From NCBI GenBank assembly GCA_019639095.1, contig JAHBSN010000007.1, positions 1-34,649 on the forward strand: a stretch of DNA of 34,649 nt. The letters are read 5' to 3'. Below the pieces are notes generated by a model. That model was not told where the DNA came from and did no database searches. It saw only the letters and a program-made list of their open reading frames with translations. The translations under genes were made by a program, and so were the position numbers. Positions 21,073 through 30,621 of this stretch are shown here, piece by piece. The DNA comes from Actinomycetota bacterium. Lineage in GTDB: Bacteria > Actinomycetota > Acidimicrobiia > Acidimicrobiales > Iamiaceae. The first letter of the stretch is position 1; every line of letters starts with the position of its first letter.

Positions 21073-21957
21073 GTGACCGCCGCGACCCAAGAAGTGGCCC
21101 CCGACGCACCGGGCGGGCCGCCCATCCCGCTCGGGCGGCGGGTCGAGCTCCCCGGCCGGGGCACCACGTTCGTGCGGGAGGTGGCCGGCCCGCCGGGTGC
21201 GCCCACCGTGGTGCTGCTCCACGGCCTCATCGCCAGCGGGGGGCTCAACTGGTTCCAGGCCTTCGAGCCGCTGGCCGACCACTTCCGGGTGGTCGCCATC
21301 GACCACCGGGGCCACGGGCGCGGCATCCGATCGTGGAGCCGGTTCCGCCTCGCCGACTGCGCCGACGACGTGGCCGCCCTCATGGACGTGCTCGGCATCG
21401 ACCGGGCGATCGCCGTCGGCTACTCGATGGGCGGGCCCATCGCCCAGCTCCTCTGGCACCGCCACCCGGAGAAGGTGTCGGCGCTGGCCTTCATCGCCAC
21501 GAGCAACCGGTTCGTGCCGGGCGTCCGGGAGCGGCTCATGTTCGTGACCGCCGTGTCGGCGGTGGCCGGGTCCACCCGCGTGGGCCAGTTGGCCACCCGC
21601 ATCCCGGTGGCGGCGTTCCAGCGCCAGGTGCCCCCGGCCGTGCGGGCCCGGCCCGACAGCCTCACCCGCTGGGCGTCGGCCGAGATGCGCCGCCACGATC
21701 CTCGGGTGGTGGCCGAGGCGCTGGCCGCGGTGACCAACTTCGATAGCCGGGGGTGGCTCAACACGGTCGACGTCCCCACCACGCTGATGGTCACCACCCA
21801 CGACAAGGCGGTGCCGGCCCAGGAGCAGCTGCGGCTCCTGCTGGCCATCCCGCACGCCATCGTGGAGCAGTACGACGAGGGCCACACCTGGTGCGCCAAG
21901 CCCTCGTTCGGCCCGGCCGTGGCCGCCACCTGTCGCTCGCTCGCCACGGCCACCTGA
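21073..21957 (+). CDS. Alpha/beta-fold hydrolase
   Basis: A 294-residue alpha/beta hydrolase. VVLLHGLIASGGLNWF at 45-60 is the oxyanion HG motif, VVAIDHRGHGRG at 74-85 follows, GYSMGG near residue 118 is the nucleophile elbow with the catalytic Ser, and YDEGHTWC near the end has the catalytic His. There is no signal peptide. Substrate unknown; an esterase, lactonase or C-C hydrolase are all possible. The GTG at 21073 is chosen because the -10 hexamer ends 6 nt before it and the region upstream is taken by the palindrome and the P450 start. Confidence 0.82.
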   Translation: MTAATQEVAPDAPGGPPIPLGRRVELPGRGTTFVREVAGPPGAPTVVLLHGLIASGGLNWFQAFEPLADHFRVVAIDHRGHGRGIRSWSRFRLADCADDVAALMDVLGIDRAIAVGYSMGGPIAQLLWHRHPEKVSALAFIATSNRFVPGVRERLMFVTAVSAVAGSTRVGQLATRIPVAAFQRQVPPAVRARPDSLTRWASAEMRRHDPRVVAEALAAVTNFDSRGWLNTVDVPTTLMVTTHDKAVPAQEQLRLLLAIPHAIVEQYDEGHTWCAKPSFGPAVAATCRSLATAT

Positions 21958-21981
21958 CCGGACGGCTCGCCCGCCCGGTCA
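21955..21981. terminator. Hairpin after alpha/beta hydrolase gene
   Basis: TGACCGG/CCGGTCA, a perfect 7-bp stem with a 13-nt loop, begins with the stop codon itself. The same arms recur at 30601-30621. No U-tract. Confidence 0.5.
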
Positions 21982-22014
21982 GGCGGCGCCGGACGGCCGC
22001 GGCGGGGCACCTGC

Positions 22015-22028
22015 TAGAACGTGTTCTC
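22015..22028. promoter_or_regulatory. KstR-like operator upstream of fadE26-like gene
   Basis: TAGAACGTGTTCTC fits the KstR consensus except for the last base (C for A). It is followed after only four bases by a second-type palindrome. Confidence 0.6.
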
Positions 22029-22032
22029 GTTT

Positions 22033-22047
22033 CTGAGGGACCGTCAG
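22033..22047. promoter_or_regulatory. Second-type palindrome CTGAGGGACCGTCAG
   Basis: Variant of the 14580 palindrome with one mismatched arm position. It lies directly downstream of the KstR-like box, its end overlaps the AGGAG ribosome-binding site, and the GTG of the acyl-CoA dehydrogenase follows 8 nt later. Confidence 0.55.
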
Positions 22048-22055
22048 GAGTCGTC

Positions 22056-23237
22056 GTGCACATCGCGTACACGCCCGAGCAGGAAGCGCTCCGCAAGGAG
22101 CTGCGGGACTACTTCGCCGAGCTGATGACCCCGGAGGTGCTCGCCGATGCGTCGGCGGGCGAGACCGGCAGCCCGGCCTGCCTGGAGGCGGTGCGCCAGA
22201 TGGGGCGGGACCGCTGGCTCGGCGCCGGCTGGCCCACCGAGTACGGCGGCCGGGGCTTCGGGCCGGTGGAGCAGTTCATCTTCATGAACGAGTCGTGGCG
22301 GGCCGGGGCCCCCACGCCGTTCCTGTCGATCAACACCGTGGGCCAGACGATCATGCAGTTCGGCAACCAGGAGCAGAAGGACTTCTTCCTGCCTCGCATC
22401 CTGGCCGGGGAGCTGCACTTCTCCATCGGCTACACCGAGCCCTCGGCCGGCACCGACCTGGCGTCGCTCACCACCAAGGCCGTCAAGGACGGCGACGAGT
22501 GGGTGATCAACGGCCAGAAGATCTACACGTCGCTGGCCAGCTACGCCGACTACGTGTGGCTCGCCGCCCGCACCGACCCCGACGCTCCCAAGCACAAGGG
22601 CATCACGATCTTCGCCGTGCCCACCACCGACCCGGGCTACTCGTACTCGAAGATCTCCACGATGGTGAACGCCAGCACGTTCAACACGTTCTACGACGAC
22701 GTGCGGGTGCCCGACAGCGCCATCATCGGCGAGCTGCACGGTGGCTGGAACCTCATCGTCAACCAGCTCAACTACGAGCGGGTGGGCCTCGCCCCGCCCG
22801 GGATGATGGAGAAGAACTACGAGGACGTGCTCGCCTGGGCCCGGGAGACCGACGCCCCCGGCGGTGGTCGCGTGATCGACCAGGAGTGGGTGCAGCTCAA
22901 CCTGGCCCGGGTGCGCGCCGGCATCGAGTACCTCACGCTGCTCAACTGGAAGGTGGCGGCGCTCGAGGCGGCCGGCGAGCACGTCAACCCGGCTGACGCC
23001 AGCTCCATCAAGGTGTTCGGCACGGAGTTCTTCACCGACGCCTACCGCCTGCTCGGCGAGGTCGTCGGCCAGGACGCCGTCCTCGCCCACGGGTCGCCGG
23101 CCGCCGCGCTCAGCGCCCGGCTCAACCGCGGCGCCCAGGGCACCCTCATCCTCACCTTCGGCGGTGGGGTCAACGAGATCCAGCGCGATCTCATCGCCAT
23201 GTTCGGCCTCGGCATGCCCCGCATGCCCCGCATGTAG
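22056..23237 (+). CDS. Acyl-CoA dehydrogenase, FadE26-like (ChsE4-type) subunit
   Basis: A 393-residue acyl-CoA dehydrogenase. It begins HIAYTPEQEALRKELRDYF and has MGRDRWLGAGWPTEYGG at 49-65, IGYTEPSAGTDLASL at 124-138, WVINGQKIYTSL at 149-160, HKGITIFAVPTT at 180-191, NYERVGLA with candidate catalytic Glu241 at helix G, and LILTFGGGVNEIQRD near the end. These runs closely resemble mycobacterial FadE26, which with FadE27 makes the heteromeric enzyme that desaturates a 26-oyl steroid CoA. The next gene, 10 bp on, is the matching small subunit. The GTG at 22056 has an AGGAG ribosome-binding site. Two operators stand upstream. Confidence 0.88.
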   Translation: MHIAYTPEQEALRKELRDYFAELMTPEVLADASAGETGSPACLEAVRQMGRDRWLGAGWPTEYGGRGFGPVEQFIFMNESWRAGAPTPFLSINTVGQTIMQFGNQEQKDFFLPRILAGELHFSIGYTEPSAGTDLASLTTKAVKDGDEWVINGQKIYTSLASYADYVWLAARTDPDAPKHKGITIFAVPTTDPGYSYSKISTMVNASTFNTFYDDVRVPDSAIIGELHGGWNLIVNQLNYERVGLAPPGMMEKNYEDVLAWARETDAPGGGRVIDQEWVQLNLARVRAGIEYLTLLNWKVAALEAAGEHVNPADASSIKVFGTEFFTDAYRLLGEVVGQDAVLAHGSPAAALSARLNRGAQGTLILTFGGGVNEIQRDLIAMFGLGMPRMPRM

Positions 23238-23247
23238 GGACACCACC

Positions 23248-24369
23248 ATGGACTTCGCACTCTCCGACGAGCAGGCCGCCATCGCCGACCTGGCCGGGCG
23301 CATCCTCGGCGAGCAGCTCACCCCCGAACGTCTGAAGGAGCTCGAACAGGACGACGACTGGTTCGCCCGGGACACCTGGGCCGAGCTGGCCAAGGCCGAC
23401 CTCCTCGGCATCGCCGTGCCCGAGGCGCACGGCGGCGGGGGCTACGGCCTGTTCGAGCTGGCGCTCATCCTCGAGCAGGTGGGCCGCACCGTGGCCCCGC
23501 TGCCCCTCCTGCCCACCCTCGTCCTCGGCGCGCTGCCCGTGGCGCGGTTCGGCACCGCCGAGCAGCAGGCCGCGCTGCTCCCCGGCGTGGTGGCCGGCGA
23601 CGTGGTCCTCACCGCCGCGCTCGGCGAGGGCGGCGACGCCCTGCCCCCGGCGGTGCCGGCCACCGTGGCCGAGCCCGACGGCGCCGGGTGGCTGCTCACC
23701 GGCTCGAAGCCGCTGGTTCCGGCCGCCCACCTGGCGCAGCGCATCCTCGTGCCGGCCCGCACGGGCGACGGGGCCACCACCGTGTTCCTCGTCGACCCGG
23801 CGGCCGACGGCGTGTCCCTCGAGCGCAACCGCTCGTCCAACCTCGAGCCGCTGTCCACCGTGGCCCTCGAGGGCGTCCGGGTCGGTCCGGCCGACGTGCT
23901 CGGCACGGTCGACGGCGGCGCCGAGGTGGTCGACTGGACCACCGAGCGAGCCGTGGCCGCGTACTGCTCGGTGCAGGCCGGCGTCTGCGAGGCGGCCACC
24001 CGCCTCACCGCCACCTACACCAGCGACCGGCGCCAGTTCGACACCCCGATCGCCACCTTCCAGGCCGTGGCGCACCGCGCCGCCGACGCCTACATCGACA
24101 CCGAGGCCGTCCGCCTCACGTCGCGCCAGGCCGCGTGGCGCCTCGCCGAGGGCGTGCCCGCCGGCGAGGAGGTGGCCATCGCCAAGTTCTGGGCCGCCGA
24201 GGGGGCGCACCGGGTGGTCCACGCCGCCCAGCACCTCCACGGCGGCATCGGCGTCGACACCGACTACCCCGTGCACCGGACGTTCCGCTGGGCCAAGCAC
24301 GTGGAGCTCAGCCTGGGTGGCGGCACCGCCCACCTGCGGCGCCTGGGCGCGCTGCTGGCCGCGCCGTAG
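23248..24369 (+). CDS. Acyl-CoA dehydrogenase, FadE27-like (ChsE5-type) partner subunit
   Basis: A 373-residue acyl-CoA dehydrogenase-fold protein starting MDFALSDEQAAIADL. SDRRQFDTPIATFQAVAHRAADAYID around 257-282, RQAAWRLAEG and QHLHGGIGVDTDYPVHRTFRWAKH near the end resemble mycobacterial FadE27. It lacks an obvious catalytic Glu and has the less conserved middle of the non-catalytic subunit, so it should work only as a complex with the preceding gene product, which is 10 bp upstream. The heterotetramer arrangement is family knowledge. Confidence 0.85.
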   Translation: MDFALSDEQAAIADLAGRILGEQLTPERLKELEQDDDWFARDTWAELAKADLLGIAVPEAHGGGGYGLFELALILEQVGRTVAPLPLLPTLVLGALPVARFGTAEQQAALLPGVVAGDVVLTAALGEGGDALPPAVPATVAEPDGAGWLLTGSKPLVPAAHLAQRILVPARTGDGATTVFLVDPAADGVSLERNRSSNLEPLSTVALEGVRVGPADVLGTVDGGAEVVDWTTERAVAAYCSVQAGVCEAATRLTATYTSDRRQFDTPIATFQAVAHRAADAYIDTEAVRLTSRQAAWRLAEGVPAGEEVAIAKFWAAEGAHRVVHAAQHLHGGIGVDTDYPVHRTFRWAKHVELSLGGGTAHLRRLGALLAAP

Positions 24370-24377
24370 GCGGGGGC

Positions 24378-24383
24378 TACCAT
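24378..24383 (+). promoter_or_regulatory. Possible -10 hexamer of the ABC transporter operon
   Basis: TACCAT in the 41-bp gap after fadE27, about 27 nt before the GTG of the substrate-binding protein. No clear -35, so read-through from the fadE pair is equally possible. Confidence 0.3.
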
Positions 24384-24410
24384 CCGGCGCCTGATCGAGG
24401 GGGACATCCT

Positions 24411-25829
24411 GTGAAGATCCGATCCACCGCGCTCCTCTGCGCCCTCGCCCTCGTGGTGGCCGCCTGCGGCAGCCGCCTGAGCGAGGACGACCTGGCCAGC
24501 GGCGCGGGAACGGGCGGCGGGGCCGTGGTCACCACCCCCGCCGGCTCGGGCACCTCCGGCGCCGGCATCACCGAGGGGGAGGGCGACACCGGCCCCAAGG
24601 TGGGCACGTTGCCCGTGCCCTGCGGCGAGGCCGAGGGCGGCGGCGCGCCGGCCAAGCCCAACAGCACCGACCCCGGCGTCAGCGCCGACACGATCAAGAT
24701 CGCGGTGATCTCGGACCGAGCTGCGGTGGTGAAGGTGCCCACCGCCAGCATCGAGGAGTCCATGCAGGCCTTCGTCGACTTCTGCAACGGCTTCGGTGGG
24801 ATCAACGGGCGCAAGCTCGAGCTCACCAAGATCGACTCGAAGCTCTTCAGCCACCTCGAGGCCACCAAGGAGGCCTGCGACGCCGGCGTGTTCGCCATCG
24901 TCGGCTCCGGCTCGGTCACCGACAACCAGGGCGCCCAGCAGATGGTGGACTGCGGCCTCATCGAGGTGCCCGCCTACACCGTCACCGCCGCCAAGGGCAT
25001 GAGCGAGCGCCTCGTCGCGCCGCTGCCCAACCCGAGCGACGCCTACAACGTGGGCCCGGCGAGGTTCATGGCCGAGGAGCACCCCGACGCCATCAAGAAG
25101 GCGGCGATCATCCACGGCAAGATCGACGCGGTCGACGTGCAGGCCCGCCGGGTGAAGGAGGCCTACGAGGCCGAGGGGTTCACCTTCATCTATGACAAGC
25201 AGACCGAGGTGGTGCAGGAGAACTACGTGGCCGAGGCCAAGGCCATGAAGGACGCAGGCGTCGAGTACTTCACGATGGTCTCCTCCACCCAGGAGACCGT
25301 GAAGATGCTCCACGACATGAAGGTGCAGGGCGTCGACCCCGAGGTGATCGACCTGGGCCAGCAGTTCTACGACCCCGAGATGCTGGCCGAGCCGGGGGCC
25401 GAGGGCGCCTTCGTGCTGCTGAACACCACGCCCTTCGAGGAGGTGAGCAGCTCGAAGGCGCTGCAGGCCTACCTCGCCGCCTACGACGCGGTGAACTCGA
25501 AGGGCAAGCCCGAGCCCACGTCGCTCGGCGTGCAGGCGTTCTCCGCGGGCCTGCTGTGGGCCACCGCCACCAAGGCCGTGGGCGACGACCTCACCCGGGC
25601 CAACGTGCTCGCCGAGCTGAAGAAGGTCAAGGAGTGGGACGGCGGCGGCCTCCACTTCCGGTCCGACCCCGGCGACAACCACGTGGCCACCTGCTTCATG
25701 TACTCGCAGATCGTCGACGGGAAGTGGGTGCGGTACACGCCGAAGAAGGCCGGCACCTGGACCTGCGACGAGGCCTTCGCCCTCCCGCTGACCGGCGACT
25801 ACGGCAGCGGCGCCAAGGCCGGAAGCTGA
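24411..25829 (+). CDS. ABC transporter substrate-binding lipoprotein (LivK-like)
   Basis: A 472-residue lipoprotein. The signal peptide ends in the lipobox VVAAC with Cys19. A low-complexity, Gly/Thr-rich tether (about 28-65) carries it away from the membrane. The rest is a type 1 periplasmic-binding fold (Peripla_BP_6): VSADTIKIAVISDRA, FCNGFGGINGRKLELTKIDSK, FAIVGSGSVTDNQGAQQMVDC and later DVQARRVKEAYEAEGFTF and YFTMVSSTQETVKMLHDMKVQG. Members bind amino acids or small organic acids; in this setting an acid or lipid side chain is possible. GTG 24411 is preceded by a GGGGGA ribosome-binding site. First gene of a five-gene transporter operon. Confidence 0.88.
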   Translation: MKIRSTALLCALALVVAACGSRLSEDDLASGAGTGGGAVVTTPAGSGTSGAGITEGEGDTGPKVGTLPVPCGEAEGGGAPAKPNSTDPGVSADTIKIAVISDRAAVVKVPTASIEESMQAFVDFCNGFGGINGRKLELTKIDSKLFSHLEATKEACDAGVFAIVGSGSVTDNQGAQQMVDCGLIEVPAYTVTAAKGMSERLVAPLPNPSDAYNVGPARFMAEEHPDAIKKAAIIHGKIDAVDVQARRVKEAYEAEGFTFIYDKQTEVVQENYVAEAKAMKDAGVEYFTMVSSTQETVKMLHDMKVQGVDPEVIDLGQQFYDPEMLAEPGAEGAFVLLNTTPFEEVSSSKALQAYLAAYDAVNSKGKPEPTSLGVQAFSAGLLWATATKAVGDDLTRANVLAELKKVKEWDGGGLHFRSDPGDNHVATCFMYSQIVDGKWVRYTPKKAGTWTCDEAFALPLTGDYGSGAKAGS

Positions 25830-25863
25830 TGCCCCACCTGGCGCCGGGCGCCCCGCGGGCTTC

Positions 25864-27906
25864 GTGAACGATCTGCTGAGCCTCCTCGTCCTGGGGCTCG
25901 CCAGCGCCGCCATCTACGCGGTGGCGGCCTCGGGGCTGGTGGTCACCTACACCACCTCGGGCATCTTCAACTTCGCCCACGGCGCGGTGGCCATGGTGTC
26001 GGCGTTCGTCTACTGGCAGCTGAGCTCGCCCGATGCGTGGGGCCTGCCGGTGCCGGTGGCCCTGGTGCTCACGCTGTTCGTCTTCGCGCCGGGCCTCGGC
26101 TGGGGGATCGATCGCCTGCTCATGCGCCGGCTCCACGATGCCTCGCCCATGATCCGGATCGTGGTCCCCATCGGCCTGCTGGTGGCGCTCATCCAGGTGG
26201 CCACCGTGATCTGGCCGCCCGGGGAGCTCACCGCCAGCGTGCCGCTGTTCTTCGCCGGGCGCTCCGTGGAGCTGGGCGGCGTGGTGATCGAGTACCACCA
26301 GCTCGTGGTGTTCGCGGCCGCCATCGCCGTGGCCATCGGGCTGCGCATCCTGCTGTACGGCACGCGCATCGGCGTGGCCATGCGCGCCGTGGTCGACAGC
26401 CGAGAGCTCGCCGCCCTCAACGGCGTGTCCCCGGACCGGGTGTCGGGGCTGGCCTGGGCGCTCGGCTGCAGCCTCGCTGCGCTGGCCGGCATCCTCGTGG
26501 CGCCGATCCTCAAGCTCGACCAGACCCAGCTCACCCTGCTCGTGATCAACGCGTATGCGGTGGCCATGGTGGGTCGCCTGCGCAGCCTGCCGATGGCGGC
26601 GGTGGGCGCGGTGATCCTCGGGCTGTCGCGCGAGGCGGCCAGCCGCTACGACGAGTCGCTCCCGTTCTGGATCACCAAGGACACCGTGCCGGCCCTGATG
26701 CTGTTCGTGGTGCTGCTGGTGGTGCCCCAGGAGAAGGCCTCGGTGTTCCGGGACCAGCCCGATCGCAGCTCGGTGCCCGATCCGTCGTGGCGCACCGTGG
26801 TGCTGGGCTGCATCGGGTTGGTGGTGGCGGCCCTCGTGGTGCCCGCCGTCTTCGAGGGCCGCACCCTCGACGCCGTCGGCTACGGCATGGCCCTCTCCAT
26901 CGTGGCGCTCTCCCTGGTGCCGCTCACCGGGTTCGCCGGCCAGATCTCCCTGGCCCCGCTCGCCTTCGCCGGCATCGGTGCGGTGGTCATGTACCGGTGG
27001 GGGAGCGACGGCAACCCGCTCGCGCTCGTGGCCGTGGTGGCGTTGTGCGCGGCGGTGGGCGCCCTCGTGGCCCTTCCCGCCCTGCGCTTGAAGGGCCTGT
27101 ACCTCGCGCTGTCCACGTTCGCCTTCGCGCTCTTCTGCGAGAAGGCGGTCTTCCCCAACGTCGACGAGTTCAGCCAGGGCGACGCGTCCTACGAGCGGCT
27201 CCACCTCGGGCCGTGGACCGCGGCGAGCGATCGGTCCTACCTGGTCCTGCTCACGGTGGCGTTCGTGGTGCTCGCCCTCGGGGTCACCGCCCTGCGGCGC
27301 GGGCCGATGGGCCGGCGCCTCCAGGCCATGAAGGACAGCCCGGCGGCCTGCGCCACCATGGGCCTGGACCTCACCGCCCTGAAGCTCGAGGTCTTCGCGC
27401 TGTCGGCCGCCATCGCCGGCCTGGGCGGTGCGCTGCTCGGCGGGTGGCGCGGCAAGCTCGGCACCGAGCAGTTCTCGCTCCTGGCCGGCGCCCTCCCCGG
27501 GCTCCCGCTCGTGCTGCTCACCGTGGTGGGTGGCATCGCCGCCGTGTCGGGTGCACTGGTCGGCGGACTGGCCCTCGCCATGTTCCCCGAGATCGCCGAG
27601 GCGGTGCCCGCCCTCGCCAACCTCATGACGGTCCTACCCGGGCTCGCCGGCATCAGCCTGGCCGCCAACCCCGACGGGGCCGTGGCCCAGACGGTGGCCC
27701 AGGTGGGCGCGGCCATCGAGCGCCTGCGCGGCCAGGCACCCCCGCGCGACACCGGCCCCGCGCGAGCGCTGGCCCTGCTCGCGCCCGCGGCGCCGTCGAT
27801 GGTCCCCGAGCGGATCGCGGTCGGGGCATCGGCGGCCGGGGTGGACCTGGCGGCGGTGGACGACGAGACCGGACTGGCGTGGGGGCGGTGCCGTGTCGAT
27901 CCTTGA
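25864..27906 (+). CDS. ABC transporter permease, LivH-LivM fusion
   Basis: A 680-residue double permease. The N-terminal half (about 1-290) is LivH: LGLASAAIYAVAASGLVVTYTTSGIFNFAHGAVAM, then GTRIGVAMRAVVDSRELAALNGVSPDRV, the permease EAA-like loop. The second half (about 305-600) is LivM: LVPLTGFAGQISLAPLAFAGIGA, LKGLYLALSTFAFALF and MGRRLQAMKDSPAACATMGLD. The C-terminal 70 residues are Ala/Pro-rich and carry no clear domain. LIV permeases are usually two genes, so the fusion fixes the heterodimer in one chain. The GTG at 25864 starts the first helix. It overlaps livG by 14 bp. Confidence 0.9.
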   Translation: MNDLLSLLVLGLASAAIYAVAASGLVVTYTTSGIFNFAHGAVAMVSAFVYWQLSSPDAWGLPVPVALVLTLFVFAPGLGWGIDRLLMRRLHDASPMIRIVVPIGLLVALIQVATVIWPPGELTASVPLFFAGRSVELGGVVIEYHQLVVFAAAIAVAIGLRILLYGTRIGVAMRAVVDSRELAALNGVSPDRVSGLAWALGCSLAALAGILVAPILKLDQTQLTLLVINAYAVAMVGRLRSLPMAAVGAVILGLSREAASRYDESLPFWITKDTVPALMLFVVLLVVPQEKASVFRDQPDRSSVPDPSWRTVVLGCIGLVVAALVVPAVFEGRTLDAVGYGMALSIVALSLVPLTGFAGQISLAPLAFAGIGAVVMYRWGSDGNPLALVAVVALCAAVGALVALPALRLKGLYLALSTFAFALFCEKAVFPNVDEFSQGDASYERLHLGPWTAASDRSYLVLLTVAFVVLALGVTALRRGPMGRRLQAMKDSPAACATMGLDLTALKLEVFALSAAIAGLGGALLGGWRGKLGTEQFSLLAGALPGLPLVLLTVVGGIAAVSGALVGGLALAMFPEIAEAVPALANLMTVLPGLAGISLAANPDGAVAQTVAQVGAAIERLRGQAPPRDTGPARALALLAPAAPSMVPERIAVGASAAGVDLAAVDDETGLAWGRCRVDP

Positions 27907-28623
27907 GACCACCGAGATCTCGGTGCGCTTCGGCGGCCACATGGCGGTCGACGGGGTGAGCCTGCGGGTGCCCGAGGGGGCCATCACCGGCCTCATCGGG
28001 CCCAACGGCGCCGGCAAGACCACCACCTTCAACGTGATCACCGGCCTCCAGGCGCCCACGCGCGGCAAGGTGCACCTGGCCGGGAAGGACGTCACGCGCC
28101 TGTCGGCGCACAAGCGGGCCCGAGCCGGCGTCGGGCGCACCTTCCAGCGCCTGGAGCTGTTCGGGTCGCTCAGCGTGCGCGACAACGTGCTCACCGCCGT
28201 GGAGCTGAACCGGGTGCCCGGCGAGGACCCGCGGCGCGCCGCATCGTCGCACCTCGAGCGCGTGGGCCTGGCCGACCTCGCGGGTGTCCGGGCCGACACC
28301 CTCTCCACGGGCAACGCCCGGTTGCTCGAGCTCGCCCGCTCGCTCGCCTGTCGGCCTCGAGTGCTGCTGCTCGACGAGCCGGCGTCGGGTCTCGACGACG
28401 AGGAGACCGACCGCTTCGCCGACATCCTCGGCGAGCTCGCCGCCGATGGCCTGGCCGTGCTCCTCGTGGAGCACGACGTGCCCCTCGTGATGCGCCTCTG
28501 CCACGACATCACCGTGCTGAACTTCGGACGGGTGCTGGCCCAGGGGTCGCCCTCGGTCATCCAGGCCGACCAGCAGGTCATCGACGCCTACCTCGGCCAG
28601 GGCACCGACGTCGGGGCCGCCCG

Positions 28624-28627
<4 letters not shown>
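27893..28627 (+). CDS. ABC transporter ATPase, LivG-like
   Basis: A 244-residue ATPase. Walker A GPNGAGKTTT lies near residues 37-46, the LivG-type RAGVGRTFQRLELFGSLSVRDN follows, and Walker B is VLLLDEPASGLDDEE. The signature motif reads LSTGN rather than the usual LSxGQ, with ARLLELARSLA after it. The D- and H-loops (GLDDEE, LLVEHDV) are intact, so ATPase function is expected. It overlaps the permease by 14 bp and the next gene by 4 bp (GTGA). Confidence 0.9.
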
Positions 28628-29357
<730 letters not shown>

Positions 29358-29361
<4 letters not shown>

Positions 29362-29750
29362 CCGAACCCACGTCGCCCTCCTCGCCCGCGGACCGCCTCG
29401 AGGCGGGGGTGGCCGACCTCCACGTGCCCGAGCCGAAGGGCGACACCGAGGCGCTGCTGCTCAAGCTCGGCCTCGCGCTGCCCGTGCTCGGCGTGGTCCT
29501 CATCCTGGTGGCCTGGTGGAACGCCGCCGGCACGAAGTACGTGGCCGACCAGATGCCGATGCTCATCTCCGGCGGCCTGTTCGGCCTGGCCCTGATCATC
29601 GTGGGCCTCGGGCTGTTCCTGCGCTTCTCGCTCGCCCGCCTGCTCCGGTTCTGGCTGGCCCGCCTGGTGGTGGAGCAGCAGGCGCAGACCGACCGGATCG
29701 TGGACGCCCTGGCCAAGGTCGAGGCGGCGGCGCGCGAGGGTCGGAGCTGA
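29358..29750 (+). CDS. Small two-helix membrane protein of the ABC operon
   Basis: A 130-residue protein I do not recognise. Two hydrophobic helices are clear, about residues 36-52 (LGLALPVLGVVLILVAW) and 70-90 (LISGGLFGLALIIVGLGLFL), separated by a short loop with YVADQMPM. The C-terminal 35 residues (RLVVEQQAQTDRIVDALAKVEAAAREG) look like an amphipathic coiled coil in the cytoplasm. It overlaps the livF stop by 4 bp (ATGA), so it is made together with the transporter and may be an accessory subunit. LIV transporters normally have no such subunit. A function is not claimed. Confidence 0.7.
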
Positions 29751-29774
29751 GCCCGTCGGACGGCGGGCCGCAAC

Positions 29775-29788
29775 TGGAACGTGTTCTA
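29775..29788. promoter_or_regulatory. KstR-like operator upstream of echA-like gene
   Basis: TGGAACGTGTTCTA fits TnnAACnnGTTnnA at every fixed position. It overlaps the -10 hexamer TAGTGT (29787-29792), the same geometry as at the fused acyl-CoA dehydrogenase promoter. Confidence 0.75.
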
Positions 29789-29792
29789 GTGT
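29787..29792 (+). promoter_or_regulatory. -10 hexamer of the echA19-like gene
   Basis: TAGTGT ends 7 nt before the ATG, with no ribosome-binding site between; a leaderless transcript is likely. Its first two bases are the last two of the KstR-like box. Confidence 0.45.
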
Positions 29793-29799
29793 TCGGCCC

Positions 29800-30603
29800 A
29801 TGTCCGATGCCGAAGAACCGCACCTGCTCGTCGAGCGGGACGGCCACGTCCTGACCGTCACCCTCAACCGGCCCGCCGCCAAGAACGCGTTCAGCCCCAC
29901 CATGCTCGTGGGCGCCGCCGACGCCTGGAAGCTGCTCGACGAGGATCCCGAGCTGCGCGTGGGCATCCTCACCGGCGCCGGTGGCGACTTCTGCTCGGGC
30001 ATGGACCTCAAGGCGCTGGCCACCGGGTTCTCCGAGGAGGAGATGAACCGGATGGCCGAGGACCCCGACCTGCACTGGAAGGCCCTGCTGCGGCACTTCC
30101 GGCCGTCGAAGCCGATCATCGCCGCGGTGGAGGGCTACTGCGTGGCCGGCGGCACCGAGATCCTCCAGGCCACCGAGATCCGGGTGGCGGGCGAGTCGGC
30201 GCAGCTCGGCATCGCCGAGGTGCGCCGGGGGCTGTTCCCGCTGGGCGGGTCGACGGTGCGCCTCCAGCGCCAGATCGCCTACACCAACGCCGCCGACCTA
30301 CTGCTCACGGGCCGGCTGATCTCGGCCGCCGAGGCCAAGGAGATCGGGCTCATCGGCCACGTGGTGCCCGACGGCCAGGCGTTGGCCAAGGCCCGCGAGA
30401 TCGCCGACCAGATCGCCGCCAACGGCCCGCTCGCGGTGAAGGCGGTGCTCCAGTCGATGCGGGAGACCGCCGGGATGACCGAGGCCGACGGCCTCGCCCG
30501 GGAGCTCGAGATCGGCGAGCCGATCATCTTCAACACCAACGACGCCAAGGAGGGCCCGCGGGCGTTCAAGGAGAAGCGGGCCCCCAACTTCACCGGGACC
30601 TGA
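29800..30603 (+). CDS. Enoyl-CoA hydratase, EchA19-like
   Basis: A 267-residue crotonase. GDFCSGMDLKAL at 62-73 and AAVEGYCVAGGTEILQATEIRVA at 108-130 form the oxyanion hole, and GIAEVRRGLFPLGGSTVRL at 137-155 carries the catalytic-type Glu140. The C-terminus (DAKEGPRAFKEKRAPNF) and GLIGHVVPDGQAL closely resemble mycobacterial EchA19, which hydrates the steroid C24 side-chain enoyl-CoA. It has its own promoter with a KstR-like box, separate from the ABC operon upstream. It converges on egtBD through a shared hairpin. Confidence 0.88.
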   Translation: MSDAEEPHLLVERDGHVLTVTLNRPAAKNAFSPTMLVGAADAWKLLDEDPELRVGILTGAGGDFCSGMDLKALATGFSEEEMNRMAEDPDLHWKALLRHFRPSKPIIAAVEGYCVAGGTEILQATEIRVAGESAQLGIAEVRRGLFPLGGSTVRLQRQIAYTNAADLLLTGRLISAAEAKEIGLIGHVVPDGQALAKAREIADQIAANGPLAVKAVLQSMRETAGMTEADGLARELEIGEPIIFNTNDAKEGPRAFKEKRAPNFTGT

Positions 30604-30621
30604 CCGGCCCGGGTCCGGTCA
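30601..30621. terminator. Shared hairpin between echA-like and egtBD genes
   Basis: TGACCGG/CCGGTCA, a perfect 7-bp stem with a 7-nt loop. The first three bases are the stop codon of the echA-like gene and the last three, read on the other strand, the stop of egtBD. Confidence 0.6.

Noticed and set aside
19491-21398. N-terminal extensions of the carotenoid oxygenase and P450 frames
   Set aside because: The extensions run through the neighbouring genes and operators and lack family similarity; GTG starts with ribosome-binding sites at 18971 and 21029 fit the domains.
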